From contig MHDU01000060.1 in NCBI GenBank assembly GCA_001803635.1, forward strand, positions 1-41,826: a stretch of DNA of 41,826 bases, in the 5' to 3' direction. The stretch comes from Nitrospirae bacterium GWB2_47_37 (GTDB lineage Bacteria > Nitrospirota > Thermodesulfovibrionia > Thermodesulfovibrionales > Dissulfurispiraceae). Positions 23,422 to 31,340 of this stretch are shown here, in pieces (position 1 is the stretch's first letter; the number at the start of each line of letters is the position of its first letter). A program made the position numbers and the translations under genes. Under the pieces are notes generated by a model that worked only from the letters and a program-made list of their open reading frames with translations, was not told the origin of the DNA and searched no databases.

Positions 23422-24774
23422 ATGGCGCGGATAATGGTTATCGACGACGACCCTAATACGTGCAGCCTGCTGAACCGCATCCTCGCAAAAAATGGGCATG
23501 ACGTTACTACGGAAACTATTCCCTCAAACGCCGTTAAATCCTTCAGGGGCGATTCCTTTGACCTCGTTATAACCGACTTCTACATGCCAAAAATGAACGG
23601 TTTGGAACTGCTTGAACAGGTGAAGAATATCAACCCCGACGTGGATGTGATGATAATGACCGCGTTTGCCACGGTAGATAACGCTGTTGATGCGATGAGA
23701 AAGGGGGCTTACGATTATATCGTAAAGCCGTTCCAGAACGACGACCTCCTGCTTTCGATAAAAAGAATATTGGAAAAAAGAAGGCTCTCCGAGGAAAACA
23801 AACAACTACGCGCGGAGCTTTCAAAGAAATACAGCTTTCACAATATAATCGGCAAATCGCAGTCAATGCAAAAAATATTCGCGACCGTACGGAAAGTGGC
23901 GGACAGCGACGCGACCGCTCTTCTTATAGGAGAAAGCGGCACGGGCAAGGAGCTTGTCGCGAAGGCAATACACTACTCAGGGAAACGGAAAGACAAAAAT
24001 TTCGTTGCCCTGAACTGCAGCGCGCTTCCGGATACTCTCCTCGAAAGCGAACTGTTCGGCCATACAAAAGGCGCGTTTACCGGCGCGACCGAAAGCAAAC
24101 AGGGATTATTCGAATACGCGAACGGAGGGACATTATTCCTCGATGAAATCGCGGACACAAGCCCTTCGGTGCAGGCAAAACTTTTAAGGGTCATAGAGGA
24201 CAAAAGAATAAGGAAATTGGGAGACAATAAAGAGACGGAGATCGATGTAAGGATAATAACGGCGACGAGCAGGAACCTGAAAGATATGATAGACGAAAAC
24301 ACGTTCAGGGAAGATCTTTTTTACAGGATAAACGTATTTCCTATAAGCATCCCTCCCCTGCGGGACCGCAAAGAGGACATTCCCCTGCTGACGGAACACT
24401 TTCTTAAAGGAAGAAAAAAACTCCATCCCGACGCGCTCGATACATTGACGAATTACAACTGGCCCGGGAATGTGAGGGAACTCGAAAATGTTATAGAAAG
24501 AACCGTGGTTTTTGCCGGGGATGAAACCATTACGCAAGACGATCTGCCTGCCGAGATAAAAAATACAATCTGCAATAATATCGACTGCAGCCTCTCGTAT
24601 CAGGAGGCAAAGGAAAAAGTAATTAAAGAGTTCAGCCAAAATTTCATCTCCTGCACTTTAAGACAGACCGGCGGCAATGTAACAAAGGCCGCTGAAAAAC
24701 TTGAGATCGACAGGGCAAACCTACAGAGGCTCATGAGAAAATACGGGATAGCCTCCTCGGAATACAAAGAATAG
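23422..24774 (+). CDS. NtrC-family sigma-54 response regulator, likely controller of the octaheme cytochrome promoters
   Basis: The 450-residue protein has a receiver with acidic DDD, phospho-acceptor Asp in VITDFYMPKM and Lys in VKPFQ. The AAA+ domain has GESGTGKE, the sigma-54 loop GAFTGATE and LFLDEIAD. A C-terminal Fis HTH (GGNVTKAAEKLEIDRANLQRL) binds DNA. It starts right after the heme-site kinase stop. Its stop codon is 2 nt before the first box of promoter module A (24777-24930), which is repeated before a second cytochrome and before another heme-site kinase. The adjacency makes it the best candidate activator of those three promoters; the regulator at 40518 is the alternative. Confidence 0.92.
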   Translation: MARIMVIDDDPNTCSLLNRILAKNGHDVTTETIPSNAVKSFRGDSFDLVITDFYMPKMNGLELLEQVKNINPDVDVMIMTAFATVDNAVDAMRKGAYDYIVKPFQNDDLLLSIKRILEKRRLSEENKQLRAELSKKYSFHNIIGKSQSMQKIFATVRKVADSDATALLIGESGTGKELVAKAIHYSGKRKDKNFVALNCSALPDTLLESELFGHTKGAFTGATESKQGLFEYANGGTLFLDEIADTSPSVQAKLLRVIEDKRIRKLGDNKETEIDVRIITATSRNLKDMIDENTFREDLFYRINVFPISIPPLRDRKEDIPLLTEHFLKGRKKLHPDALDTLTNYNWPGNVRELENVIERTVVFAGDETITQDDLPAEIKNTICNNIDCSLSYQEAKEKVIKEFSQNFISCTLRQTGGNVTKAAEKLEIDRANLQRLMRKYGIASSEYKE

Positions 24775-24776
24775 CC

Positions 24777-24930
24777 GCGTCATTTTTACATCATAATTTA
24801 ATCCTTACTTTACAATAACTTAACAAATATATCTGCATCATTTCAGACGCACAAGTTAAAAAAATCGCTGTTACATTTTCTTTATTTACAACACCTTAAA
24901 AAAATTTAAACCGCCGGCATGAAAATAGCA
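24777..24930 (+). promoter_or_regulatory. Sigma-54 promoter module A (upstream of octaheme cytochrome 1)
   Basis: The -24/-12 element CGGCATGAAAATAGCA (24915-24930) has GG and GC 12 bp apart. Upstream are two putative activator boxes: GCGTCATT (24777-24784) and a GCATCATT-type box 58 bp on, which here forms a dyad TGCATC-N6-GACGCA (24834-24851). A TTTACAA box lies between them and another before the promoter. The layout is shared with modules B and C. Confidence 0.8.
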
Positions 24931-25047
24931 ATATATATAGGAGTAAAAAAATCCCGATTAAGGAGGTAGCGAGAAACCACGATCAAGGAAACTATTTGTA
25001 TCCGACTGATTTTAAAAGACTGACTAATAAAAACAAGGAGAAAAAAA

Positions 25048-26961
25048 ATGAACAGAAAGATTTCAGTATTACTGCTTGTCCTCTTTTTCGCCGCCGGCTT
25101 CGTAGTCTACGGCACGCAGGCAGAAGGCAAAAAGGCGGGGGACAATACCCTCAAGGGCACTGTGCAGGACGCATCCGGACAGGCAATCGAAAATGCCGCC
25201 GTATATTTAATTCCTTCGGCGGATGTCGAGGAAATGGCAAAGACATCCATAGAGATTAAAAGGGACTCTAAAAACGACGAGCCCCTCGAAGACAACTTAG
25301 CCGCCAATAAGGATAAGTATCAGAAAGGCGCTACCGACAAGAAAGGAAACTTTAAGATTTCCAATGTCGCGGACGGCAAGTATTTCATCTATGTCGAACC
25401 GGCCGACAAAAACTATCTGCCCGGCGGAGATAAGTCAACAAAGGCCGTCTCGACCGCGGAATTCAAGGGGAAACCGGTAAAAATCCTCTTATCGGGAAAT
25501 ATCCCTGCCGATGCTACATTTGTCGGGACGTCAAAGTGTCTAATGTGCCACAAAGCGTATGCGAGCGAAAAGAAAACCCTTCACAAGCTCGGCATCCGTG
25601 TGGCAGGGAAAGACAGCAAGCTTCAGGATTCATCAAGGTTTCCGGACTTCGACAAGGGACTTAAAAAACTCACGGCAGGGTCGAAGCTCTATGTTTACGG
25701 ATACGATAAAAAGAGGAGCTTCGACAAATACATGATTTCCGAAAAGGCGCCTTCAGATCCCGCATCTGTGAGCTTTACCGCTACCTTCTTCAAGGACAGC
25801 GACGGAAAGATAAAATTCAAAACAGAGAATATGAAAGATACTTCGGATCCGGCAAGGACATACACCGTAGAGATGACCTACGGAGGAGGCCTTTACAAGC
25901 AAAGATACCTTTACAGGGTAGGGAAAAACCTCTTCCCGTTCGTCCAGTACAATCCGGAAGGAAATGACGGCTACGGCGACAGGACAAGAATGGTATTCAG
26001 GGATTACCACGGCGACTGGCTGTATAACGAACAGACAAAGAAGCTTGCAGATCCCCCATTAGCAAAATCTTTTGATAAAGAATGCGCCTCCTGCCATTAC
26101 ACAGGCTATACCCTTAAACACCTCGAGTCGGGAGAATATATCGCGGGAGCCGTGAATGATCCCAACGGTGAGTTTGATATCGACGGCGACGGCATACCCA
26201 ATGAACTGAACATAGGCTGCGAGACATGCCACGGTCCCGGTTCCGCGCATGTAAAGGCTCCGAAAGGGAAAAAGGCATCCATGATCGTCAGCCCGGGCAA
26301 ACTCGCGGCAGAGAGGTCGTCGGTAATTTGCGGACAGTGCCACAGCAGGCCTCAGGGTAATCTCAAAAATGATCAGCCGGTAAACAAAGATAACAAGATG
26401 ATGATCCCCGGCACGAGCAGGAACGACTACCTGACAAATTATACTCTACGGGAAGACGCGGCAAAGGGGGCTTACTGGCCCGACGGGATACATTCCAAGG
26501 CCCATCACCAGCAGTATACGGACTTCATTAAGTCGAAGAAACACAGGAACGGAAATCAGCTTTTATCATGTGACGACTGCCATGACCCTCATGGAATGAC
26601 TACCGTAAAGCACCAGTTACGGGCGGAGATACGCGATGCGAAAAATTCCCTCTGCGCAAACTGCCATAAGGCGAATGCCGACATTAAAAAGCATACCTCG
26701 GCAAAAGTAGGCATGGAGCACGGCATGAAGATAAACTGCGTTGATTGCCACAGCACAAAGACCATGCAGACAGGCGCAGGATTAGGCAAGGGTCTTACAG
26801 GCAAAGACGGCAAAAACTACTGGGTGAACGATATAACTTCTCATGTATTCGATGTGCCAAAAAAAGATAATGTAGGAGTAAAAGGCACCGATCCGGGTAA
26901 GGCAATGCCTATTCCTTATACCAACGCATGCGGCAAATGCCATAACGTCAGTAATCTGTAA
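25048..26961 (+). CDS. Octaheme c-type cytochrome 1 with N-terminal carboxypeptidase-regulatory-like domain
   Basis: The 637-residue secreted protein has a Sec signal ending near GTQA (residue 25). Residues ~33-118 form a carboxypeptidase regulatory-like beta domain (LKGTVQDASGQAIENAAVY, TDKKGNFKISNV). Eight CXXCH motifs follow: CLMCH (164-168), CASCH, CETCH, CGQCH, CDDCH, CANCH, CVDCH and CGKCH. It has the family pattern C-TCHGPGSAHV at heme 3 and a YKQRY motif between hemes 1 and 2, as in the other four octaheme cytochromes here (cytochrome c554-like group). The beta domain suggests an outer-surface or matrix position. An AAGGAG site precedes the ATG, with sigma-54 module A upstream and a terminator after it. 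The electron partner is unknown. Confidence 0.88.
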   Translation: MNRKISVLLLVLFFAAGFVVYGTQAEGKKAGDNTLKGTVQDASGQAIENAAVYLIPSADVEEMAKTSIEIKRDSKNDEPLEDNLAANKDKYQKGATDKKGNFKISNVADGKYFIYVEPADKNYLPGGDKSTKAVSTAEFKGKPVKILLSGNIPADATFVGTSKCLMCHKAYASEKKTLHKLGIRVAGKDSKLQDSSRFPDFDKGLKKLTAGSKLYVYGYDKKRSFDKYMISEKAPSDPASVSFTATFFKDSDGKIKFKTENMKDTSDPARTYTVEMTYGGGLYKQRYLYRVGKNLFPFVQYNPEGNDGYGDRTRMVFRDYHGDWLYNEQTKKLADPPLAKSFDKECASCHYTGYTLKHLESGEYIAGAVNDPNGEFDIDGDGIPNELNIGCETCHGPGSAHVKAPKGKKASMIVSPGKLAAERSSVICGQCHSRPQGNLKNDQPVNKDNKMMIPGTSRNDYLTNYTLREDAAKGAYWPDGIHSKAHHQQYTDFIKSKKHRNGNQLLSCDDCHDPHGMTTVKHQLRAEIRDAKNSLCANCHKANADIKKHTSAKVGMEHGMKINCVDCHSTKTMQTGAGLGKGLTGKDGKNYWVNDITSHVFDVPKKDNVGVKGTDPGKAMPIPYTNACGKCHNVSNL

Positions 26962-26979
26962 TAAAAAACTGCTTCTTTC

Positions 26980-27015
26980 GAAGGCGGGGATCCCCCTCCC
27001 CGCCTTCCTTTTCTA
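26980..27015 (+). terminator. Intrinsic terminator after octaheme cytochrome 1
   Basis: An 11-bp stem (26980-26990 with 26997-27007, loop TCCCCC) is followed by CTTTTCT. The gap 26962-27332 holds this terminator, promoter module B and a leader, and no gene. Confidence 0.85.
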
Positions 27016-27048
27016 CATAAAATAACCGCATCAAAGACAAGTATGCCT

Positions 27049-27213
27049 GCGTCATTATTACATCATAATTTAATCCTTAATTTACAATAAGTTAGTAATT
27101 TCATCCGCGTCATTTCATACACACCTGCTGAAACAACCGCTGCTACAGCCTATTTATTTACAATTTATTTACAATGACTTTTAAAAAATTAAAGTTATGG
27201 CATGAAAATAGCT
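27049..27213 (+). promoter_or_regulatory. Sigma-54 promoter module B (upstream of octaheme cytochrome 2)
   Basis: The best -24/-12 match of the three is TGGCATGAAAATAGCT (27198-27213). GCGTCATT boxes start at 27049 and 27107, exactly 58 bp apart. The block between the boxes is nearly identical to module A (ATCATAATTTAATCCTTA). The box-to-promoter distance is 11 bp longer than in A and C because of the tandem duplication at 27153-27174. Confidence 0.85.
27153..27174 (+). repeat. 11-bp perfect tandem duplication within module B
   Basis: TTTATTTACAA occurs twice back to back (27153-27163 and 27164-27174). Modules A and C have a single copy at the same place. Eleven bp is about one helical turn, so the face of the DNA is kept. 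Confidence 0.9.
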
Positions 27214-27332
27214 ATAACTATCCCTAACTTACTTAATAACAAGAAAAAAGGGGGGGGTGAGAGAGGAAAAAATTATCGATAGTCCGGTGAGTTAATAATC
27301 AGCATTAAAAATTCTAAGAGGAGGGAAGTTTG

Positions 27333-28400
27333 ATGAAAAAATTCGTTATGTTTTTTATGTGTGCAGTTGTAATGTTATGGGCATTCGGCTCGGCAAATGC
27401 CGCCGAATATGCGGGGTCGGACAGCTGTTTCAAATGTCATCCGGACCACGTCAACGACTGGAAGGTGTCAGGGCATCCTTACAAATTGCAAAAGGCAGAG
27501 ACTGCCAAATCATGGATGCTGCCTTTGCCGAAGGGTTATTCATGGGATGATATTTCCTATGTGATAGGCGGCGCTCACAAAAAATCAAGATATATGGACA
27601 AAAAGGGATACATTATCACTATGACCGGCCCGAATAAAGACGTGCCGGGAAAGAACCAGTACAATCTTGAGACAGGCACATGGGGAGATTACCATCCCGG
27701 AGAAAAAGGCAAAAAATATGACTGCGGCAGATGTCATACGACAGGCTATAAAAAAGAGGGCCATCAGGACGGTCTTGAAGGCATAACCGGCACATGGGCG
27801 GCCCCCGGAATTCAGTGCGAGGCATGCCACGGCCCTGCAAGCGACCATGTAACAACAGGGGATAAATCCAAGGTAAAGGTCGACAAATCAGCAGCCCTCT
27901 GCGGGCAGTGCCATGTCAGAGGTGACGCCACCAAGGTGCCGGCCGGCGGCGGTTTCATCAAACATCATGAGACTTATCCCGAGATACTGGCAGGCGTCAA
28001 AAAGAACTTTCAGTGCGTAACCTGCCACAATCCTCACAAGAGGGCAAAGTTCAGCATAAAAACGGATTGTTCGGCATGTCATACCAAACAGGCTGAAGCT
28101 TACGGAATGTACAAAGGCAAGAGAATGCACGATGTCGGCATCAAATGCATCGAGTGCCATATGCCTAAGACTACAAAATCAGCAACAGCCGCGAGCAAGA
28201 CTCAGGGAGACATCAGGACGCATGTCTTCAAGATCAATACCGATCCGAAGGCAAGCATGTTCTATGATGAAGAGGTAAAAGGCAAAAAAGCTACATTTGC
28301 CAAGGGATTTGTAACCCTTGATTTCGCATGTCTGAACTGCCATAAAAATAAGGATATGAAATGGGCAGCGGAAATGGCAAAAGGGATACACAAGAAATAA
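27333..28400 (+). CDS. Octaheme c-type cytochrome 2 (periplasmic)
   Basis: The 355-residue protein has a signal peptide cleaved after SANA, then mature AEYAGSDSCFKCH. Eight CXXCH motifs are present: CFKCH, CGRCH, CEACH, CGQCH, CVTCH, CSACH, CIECH and CLNCH. CEACHGPASDHV at heme 3 and CHMPK after heme 7 mark the same family as the other cytochromes here. It lacks the extra beta domain of cytochrome 1 and has no membrane anchor, so it is probably a soluble periplasmic carrier. I start at ATG 27333 (GAGGAGG 8 nt upstream); the TTG one codon earlier is unnecessary. Expression should come from module B; a strong terminator follows. Confidence 0.9.
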   Translation: MKKFVMFFMCAVVMLWAFGSANAAEYAGSDSCFKCHPDHVNDWKVSGHPYKLQKAETAKSWMLPLPKGYSWDDISYVIGGAHKKSRYMDKKGYIITMTGPNKDVPGKNQYNLETGTWGDYHPGEKGKKYDCGRCHTTGYKKEGHQDGLEGITGTWAAPGIQCEACHGPASDHVTTGDKSKVKVDKSAALCGQCHVRGDATKVPAGGGFIKHHETYPEILAGVKKNFQCVTCHNPHKRAKFSIKTDCSACHTKQAEAYGMYKGKRMHDVGIKCIECHMPKTTKSATAASKTQGDIRTHVFKINTDPKASMFYDEEVKGKKATFAKGFVTLDFACLNCHKNKDMKWAAEMAKGIHKK

Positions 28401-28415
28401 CGACAAATAATTACA

Positions 28416-28453
28416 AGGGGGCAGGCAGAACCCTGCCCCCTAACTTTTTTTTG
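28416..28453 (+). terminator. Intrinsic terminator after octaheme cytochrome 2
   Basis: A 10-bp G/C-rich stem (28416-28425 with 28432-28441) with a 6-nt loop is followed by AAC and eight T residues. Confidence 0.92.
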
Positions 28454-28492
28454 AGTAACGCTTCATTTAGTCGAGAGAAGGCATATAACGAG

Positions 28493-28876
28493 ATGACTAC
28501 TAACGACATTATTCATTCAACCATTCTCCTCGCCGAAGACGAAGAGGAGACGAGAGAAATAATAAAAGGCATCCTCGAGGACTCGGACTATACCGTTATT
28601 GAAGCGGCAAGCGGAAAAGAGGCGATAGAAAAATACAATGAACGGCAAACCGCAATCGATCTCCTTATATTCGATGTGCTCATGCCTGAAATGACCGGCA
28701 AAGAGGCTTACGAGAAGATACGGGCATCGAGCCCCGCTATCAAAATAATCTTCATGAGCGGATCCCTGGACGACATCCGCAGCGGAGAATTCAATATGAA
28801 CGGAGCGCCGTTCTTTTCAAAACCCTTCAAACTGGGACCGTTCCTGAGCAAAGTAAGAGAGGTTCTCGGACAATGA
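28493..28876 (+). CDS. Stand-alone receiver-domain protein
   Basis: The 127-residue protein is a single CheY-like receiver. It has LAEDEEETREI with the acidic pocket, phospho-acceptor Asp in LIFDVLMPEMTG, Ser in IFMSGS and Lys in FSKPFK. No output domain follows, so it would work in a phosphorelay or by protein contact. I start at ATG 28493; the longer open frame begins inside cytochrome 2 and crosses its terminator. It lies between cytochrome 2 and a multi-TM kinase that has its own promoter, and may be a partner of that kinase. Confidence 0.85.
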   Translation: MTTNDIIHSTILLAEDEEETREIIKGILEDSDYTVIEAASGKEAIEKYNERQTAIDLLIFDVLMPEMTGKEAYEKIRASSPAIKIIFMSGSLDDIRSGEFNMNGAPFFSKPFKLGPFLSKVREVLGQ

Positions 28877-28911
28877 AAGCGAGGCGGTTTACGATATAGA
28901 ACGGTAGGCTC

Positions 28912-28940
28912 TTGTAAAACGGCCTTAGTTGTGCTAAAGT
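28912..28940 (+). promoter_or_regulatory. Promoter of the multi-TM kinase gene
   Basis: TTGTAA (28912-28917) and TAAAGT (28935-28940) are spaced 17 bp, with the -10 ending 5 nt before the ATG at 28946. This predicts a leaderless mRNA. Confidence 0.5.
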
Positions 28941-28945
28941 CAGCA

Positions 28946-30394
28946 ATGCCGATTATCGACCTATTTTCGGACACCCCCCGCACCTGCTTCTTTTATTTTT
29001 TCTACGGCCTGACATTTTTCTTTCTCGGCATATCCATTGCGGTAAAGGATATGAGTGAAAGCGAACTGAAACTCGCGAAAAGCATGTGGCTGCTCGGAGG
29101 GTTCGGATTTACTCACGGGGCGCATGAATGGCTCGAACTCTTCCTGCTTTTACAGCGGCAGCATATGTCGCCCGAACAACTGTTTATGATCAAATCCATA
29201 ACCCTTTTCGTGCTGATCCTCTCTTTTTTTCTGCTCCTGATGTTCGGGCTTACGATTATCCGCACCCTCGATAAGAAACACCTGCAGTGGATAAGATGGA
29301 CCCCGGCGATCTGTTTTCTGGTGTGGGTCGTTTATCTTTGGAATTATGAATTGAAATTCGATATCGAATTCCTGAAAAAAGCGGACACCATATCGAGGAA
29401 TACGTTCGGATTCATCGGAGGGGTCGCAACCGCCCATTCGCTCTCTACTTACTCCTCCGAGATACGATACCTGAGCCCTTCCGCATCGAAAAATCTCTTT
29501 CGCGCGGGCATAACCTTCTTTTTCTACGCCGTCTTCGAAGGGATGATGCCTTCCTTTAAAGTCGCCCCCATTCTCTCATTTCCTATGGTGGAAGTTTTCC
29601 GGAGCGTATCGGCCGCCCTTATCGCCTGCTTTATCATAAAGGCCCTCAATATCTTCGACGTAGAAATGCGTAAGAGAATAGAGCAGCAGTTTAAGAAATT
29701 GGCGCAGTCGGAAAAACTGCTCTCGCTGGGACAGCTTGCCGCGGGCATCGCTCATGAAATAAACAATCCGCTCACCAATGCGTCTCTCAGCGTGCAGATG
29801 ATCAGGTCTAAACTGGAAGACAGCGGCATCGATGCCGACATGTCGAAAAAGCTCGCATCTATAGAGAACAACGTGGACAGGGCCGCGACCATAGCAAAAG
29901 AACTGCTGCAGTTCTCGCGCCAGAGCGAAACGGACTTTGTCCTTTTAAATATCCATGAGGTAATAAAAAGAACCCTGACGCTTTTGAGATACAGATTCAA
30001 GGGCATAACGATACGGCAGGATATTCAGGACGTTCCGGAAATAACAGGCGACCCCGTAAAGCTGGAGCAGGTCTTTATAAATGTCCTTACCAACGCAGTC
30101 GAAGCGATGAACGGAGTAGGAGATATTAATATCTCTACGGCTTACGACAAAGGTTATGTCAAAATCGAAATATCCGATACCGGAGGGGGGATCTCCGCGG
30201 AACATCTTACTAAAATATTCGATCCGTTCTTTACCACTAAAGAGGTCGGCAAAGGCACGGGACTCGGCCTTTCAATCTGTTACGGCATAATGAACCAGCA
30301 TAACGGCATTATAGAGATATCGAGTTCGGAGGGCAAAGGGACAACAATAATAATAAAGCTTCCCGCGGCAAAAAAGGATAAGAAAAAATTATGA
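28946..30394 (+). CDS. Multi-TM sensor histidine kinase (no heme motif)
   Basis: The N-terminal ~230 residues form about seven hydrophobic segments, with conserved-looking [12 protein letters not shown] in the first loop, resembling MASE-type membrane sensor domains. A short coiled coil leads to HisKA ([15 protein letters not shown]) and HATPase ([31 protein letters not shown]). It lacks a CXXCH, unlike the other three kinases of this part. I start at ATG 28946 (MPIIDLFSD); a GTG at 28931 is possible but sits in the promoter. No Shine-Dalgarno is present. The next gene overlaps by 4 nt and is its likely response regulator. Confidence 0.87.
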   Translation: MPIIDLFSDTPRTCFFYFFYGLTFFFLGISIAVKDMSESELKLAKSMWLLGGFGFTHGAHEWLELFLLLQRQHMSPEQLFMIKSITLFVLILSFFLLLMFGLTIIRTLDKKHLQWIRWTPAICFLVWVVYLWNYELKFDIEFLKKADTISRNTFGFIGGVATAHSLSTYSSEIRYLSPSASKNLFRAGITFFFYAVFEGMMPSFKVAPILSFPMVEVFRSVSAALIACFIIKALNIFDVEMRKRIEQQFKKLAQSEKLLSLGQLAAGIAHEINNPLTNASLSVQMIRSKLEDSGIDADMSKKLASIENNVDRAATIAKELLQFSRQSETDFVLLNIHEVIKRTLTLLRYRFKGITIRQDIQDVPEITGDPVKLEQVFINVLTNAVEAMNGVGDINISTAYDKGYVKIEISDTGGGISAEHLTKIFDPFFTTKEVGKGTGLGLSICYGIMNQHNGIIEISSSEGKGTTIIIKLPAAKKDKKKL

Positions 30395-31044
30395 AAAAGA
30401 TCCTGATAACGGATGACGATGCCGAATTAAGGGCTAAACTTTCGGAAATCCTGAAAGAAGCGGGATATCTTACGGATGAAGCGGCATCAGGCAAAGAGGC
30501 TTTAAAAAAGGCTGTTTCCGATGAATTCGATATAGTTCTCCTCGATTTAATGATGCCGAAGATGAGCGGCATGGATGTCCTCGCGGAGATCAAAAAGGTA
30601 CGGCCGAGAACGAAGGTTATCATGATCACAGCGTTTGCGACCGTAGAGAATGCCGTGGACGCCGTAAAAAAGGGAGCGAGCGATTACATATGCAAACCCT
30701 TCAAGATCGAAACCCTGCTCGCTACGATAGGCAGGGTGCTCGAAGAGATCAAATTCGAAGACAGCGCAAATAAATTAGACCTCGATTACACATTCAGCAC
30801 CCTGTCGAATCAGATAAGGAGAAATATCATAAAATTGCTCGGCTCGAAAGCAGGCATGCGTTTTGTGGAAATAACGAAAGAGCTCGGCATAGAAGAAGAG
30901 CACACAAAGCTGGCGTTTCATTTGAGAATGCTTAAAGAAACGGGGATCATCGAGCAGGACCCCGAAAAACTGTATTCTCTCACAAAAGAAGGCGAAAAAA
31001 TTATGGACTACCTAAGGACGATAGAAAACTACATTTTGACATAA
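30391..31044 (+). CDS. Response regulator with receiver plus ArsR-like winged-helix output
   Basis: The 217-residue protein has a canonical receiver (DDD pocket, Asp in VLLDLMMPKMSG, Thr in IMITAF, Lys in CKPFK) and, after a linker to about residue 130, a winged helix of the ArsR/archaeal type: TLSNQIRRNIIKLLGSKAG, ITKELGI, FHLRMLKETGIIEQD and a wing YSLTKEGEKI. This output type is uncommon among bacterial response regulators, which usually use OmpR, NarL or NtrC outputs. It overlaps the kinase gene by 4 nt. It lies 296 bp upstream of the cytochrome-NrfD operon, whose leader holds two strong dyads, so it may regulate that operon; this is inference. Confidence 0.87.
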   Translation: MKKILITDDDAELRAKLSEILKEAGYLTDEAASGKEALKKAVSDEFDIVLLDLMMPKMSGMDVLAEIKKVRPRTKVIMITAFATVENAVDAVKKGASDYICKPFKIETLLATIGRVLEEIKFEDSANKLDLDYTFSTLSNQIRRNIIKLLGSKAGMRFVEITKELGIEEEHTKLAFHLRMLKETGIIEQDPEKLYSLTKEGEKIMDYLRTIENYILT

Positions 31045-31144
31045 AACATCCGCTCGCCGTCATACCTATTTACCGAATAAAATCAATAAGACCCTTCAAT
31101 TACACAACCGCAGAGCGCCCCGTATCGGTCGTGAGGAAATTACA

Positions 31145-31170
31145 ATTCTGTCAATTATTGTTGACAGAAT
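31145..31170. promoter_or_regulatory. Operator-like dyad 1 upstream of the cytochrome-NrfD operon
   Basis: A perfect 10-bp inverted repeat ATTCTGTCAA-N6-TTGACAGAAT. Its TGTCAA/TTGACA halves resemble the dyad at the pilS promoter. It may bind a dimeric regulator. Confidence 0.55.
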
Positions 31171-31259
31171 ACCGTATTTGCTGAACAACCTTTTCATTGA
31201 ATCCGTACGCATCGAAGGCATATCCTTACTATCATGTTCGCAGAATCTCGAAATCTTAT

Positions 31260-31299
31260 GAATTAATCGAACTAATTTATCAATTAATTCGATTAATTC
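31260..31299. promoter_or_regulatory. Operator-like dyad 2 upstream of the cytochrome-NrfD operon
   Basis: Two 17-bp arms (31260-31276 and 31283-31299), starting GAATTAATCGA on each strand, with one mismatch and a 6-bp spacer. A/T-rich and without a T-tail, so more likely an operator than a terminator. It lies 40-80 nt before the first cytochrome ATG. Confidence 0.55.
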
Positions 31300-31340
31300 A
31301 CAAACATAGCGCCGGATTACGGCAGATAAGGAGGAATAGA

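Noticed and set aside
24941-25000. Possible c-di-GMP (GEMM) riboswitch before cytochrome 1, because of a GGTAGCGAGAAACC stretch
   Set aside because: Only a short likeness to the 3' part of GEMM is seen; the 5' half with its conserved A-rich loop is absent in the short leader.
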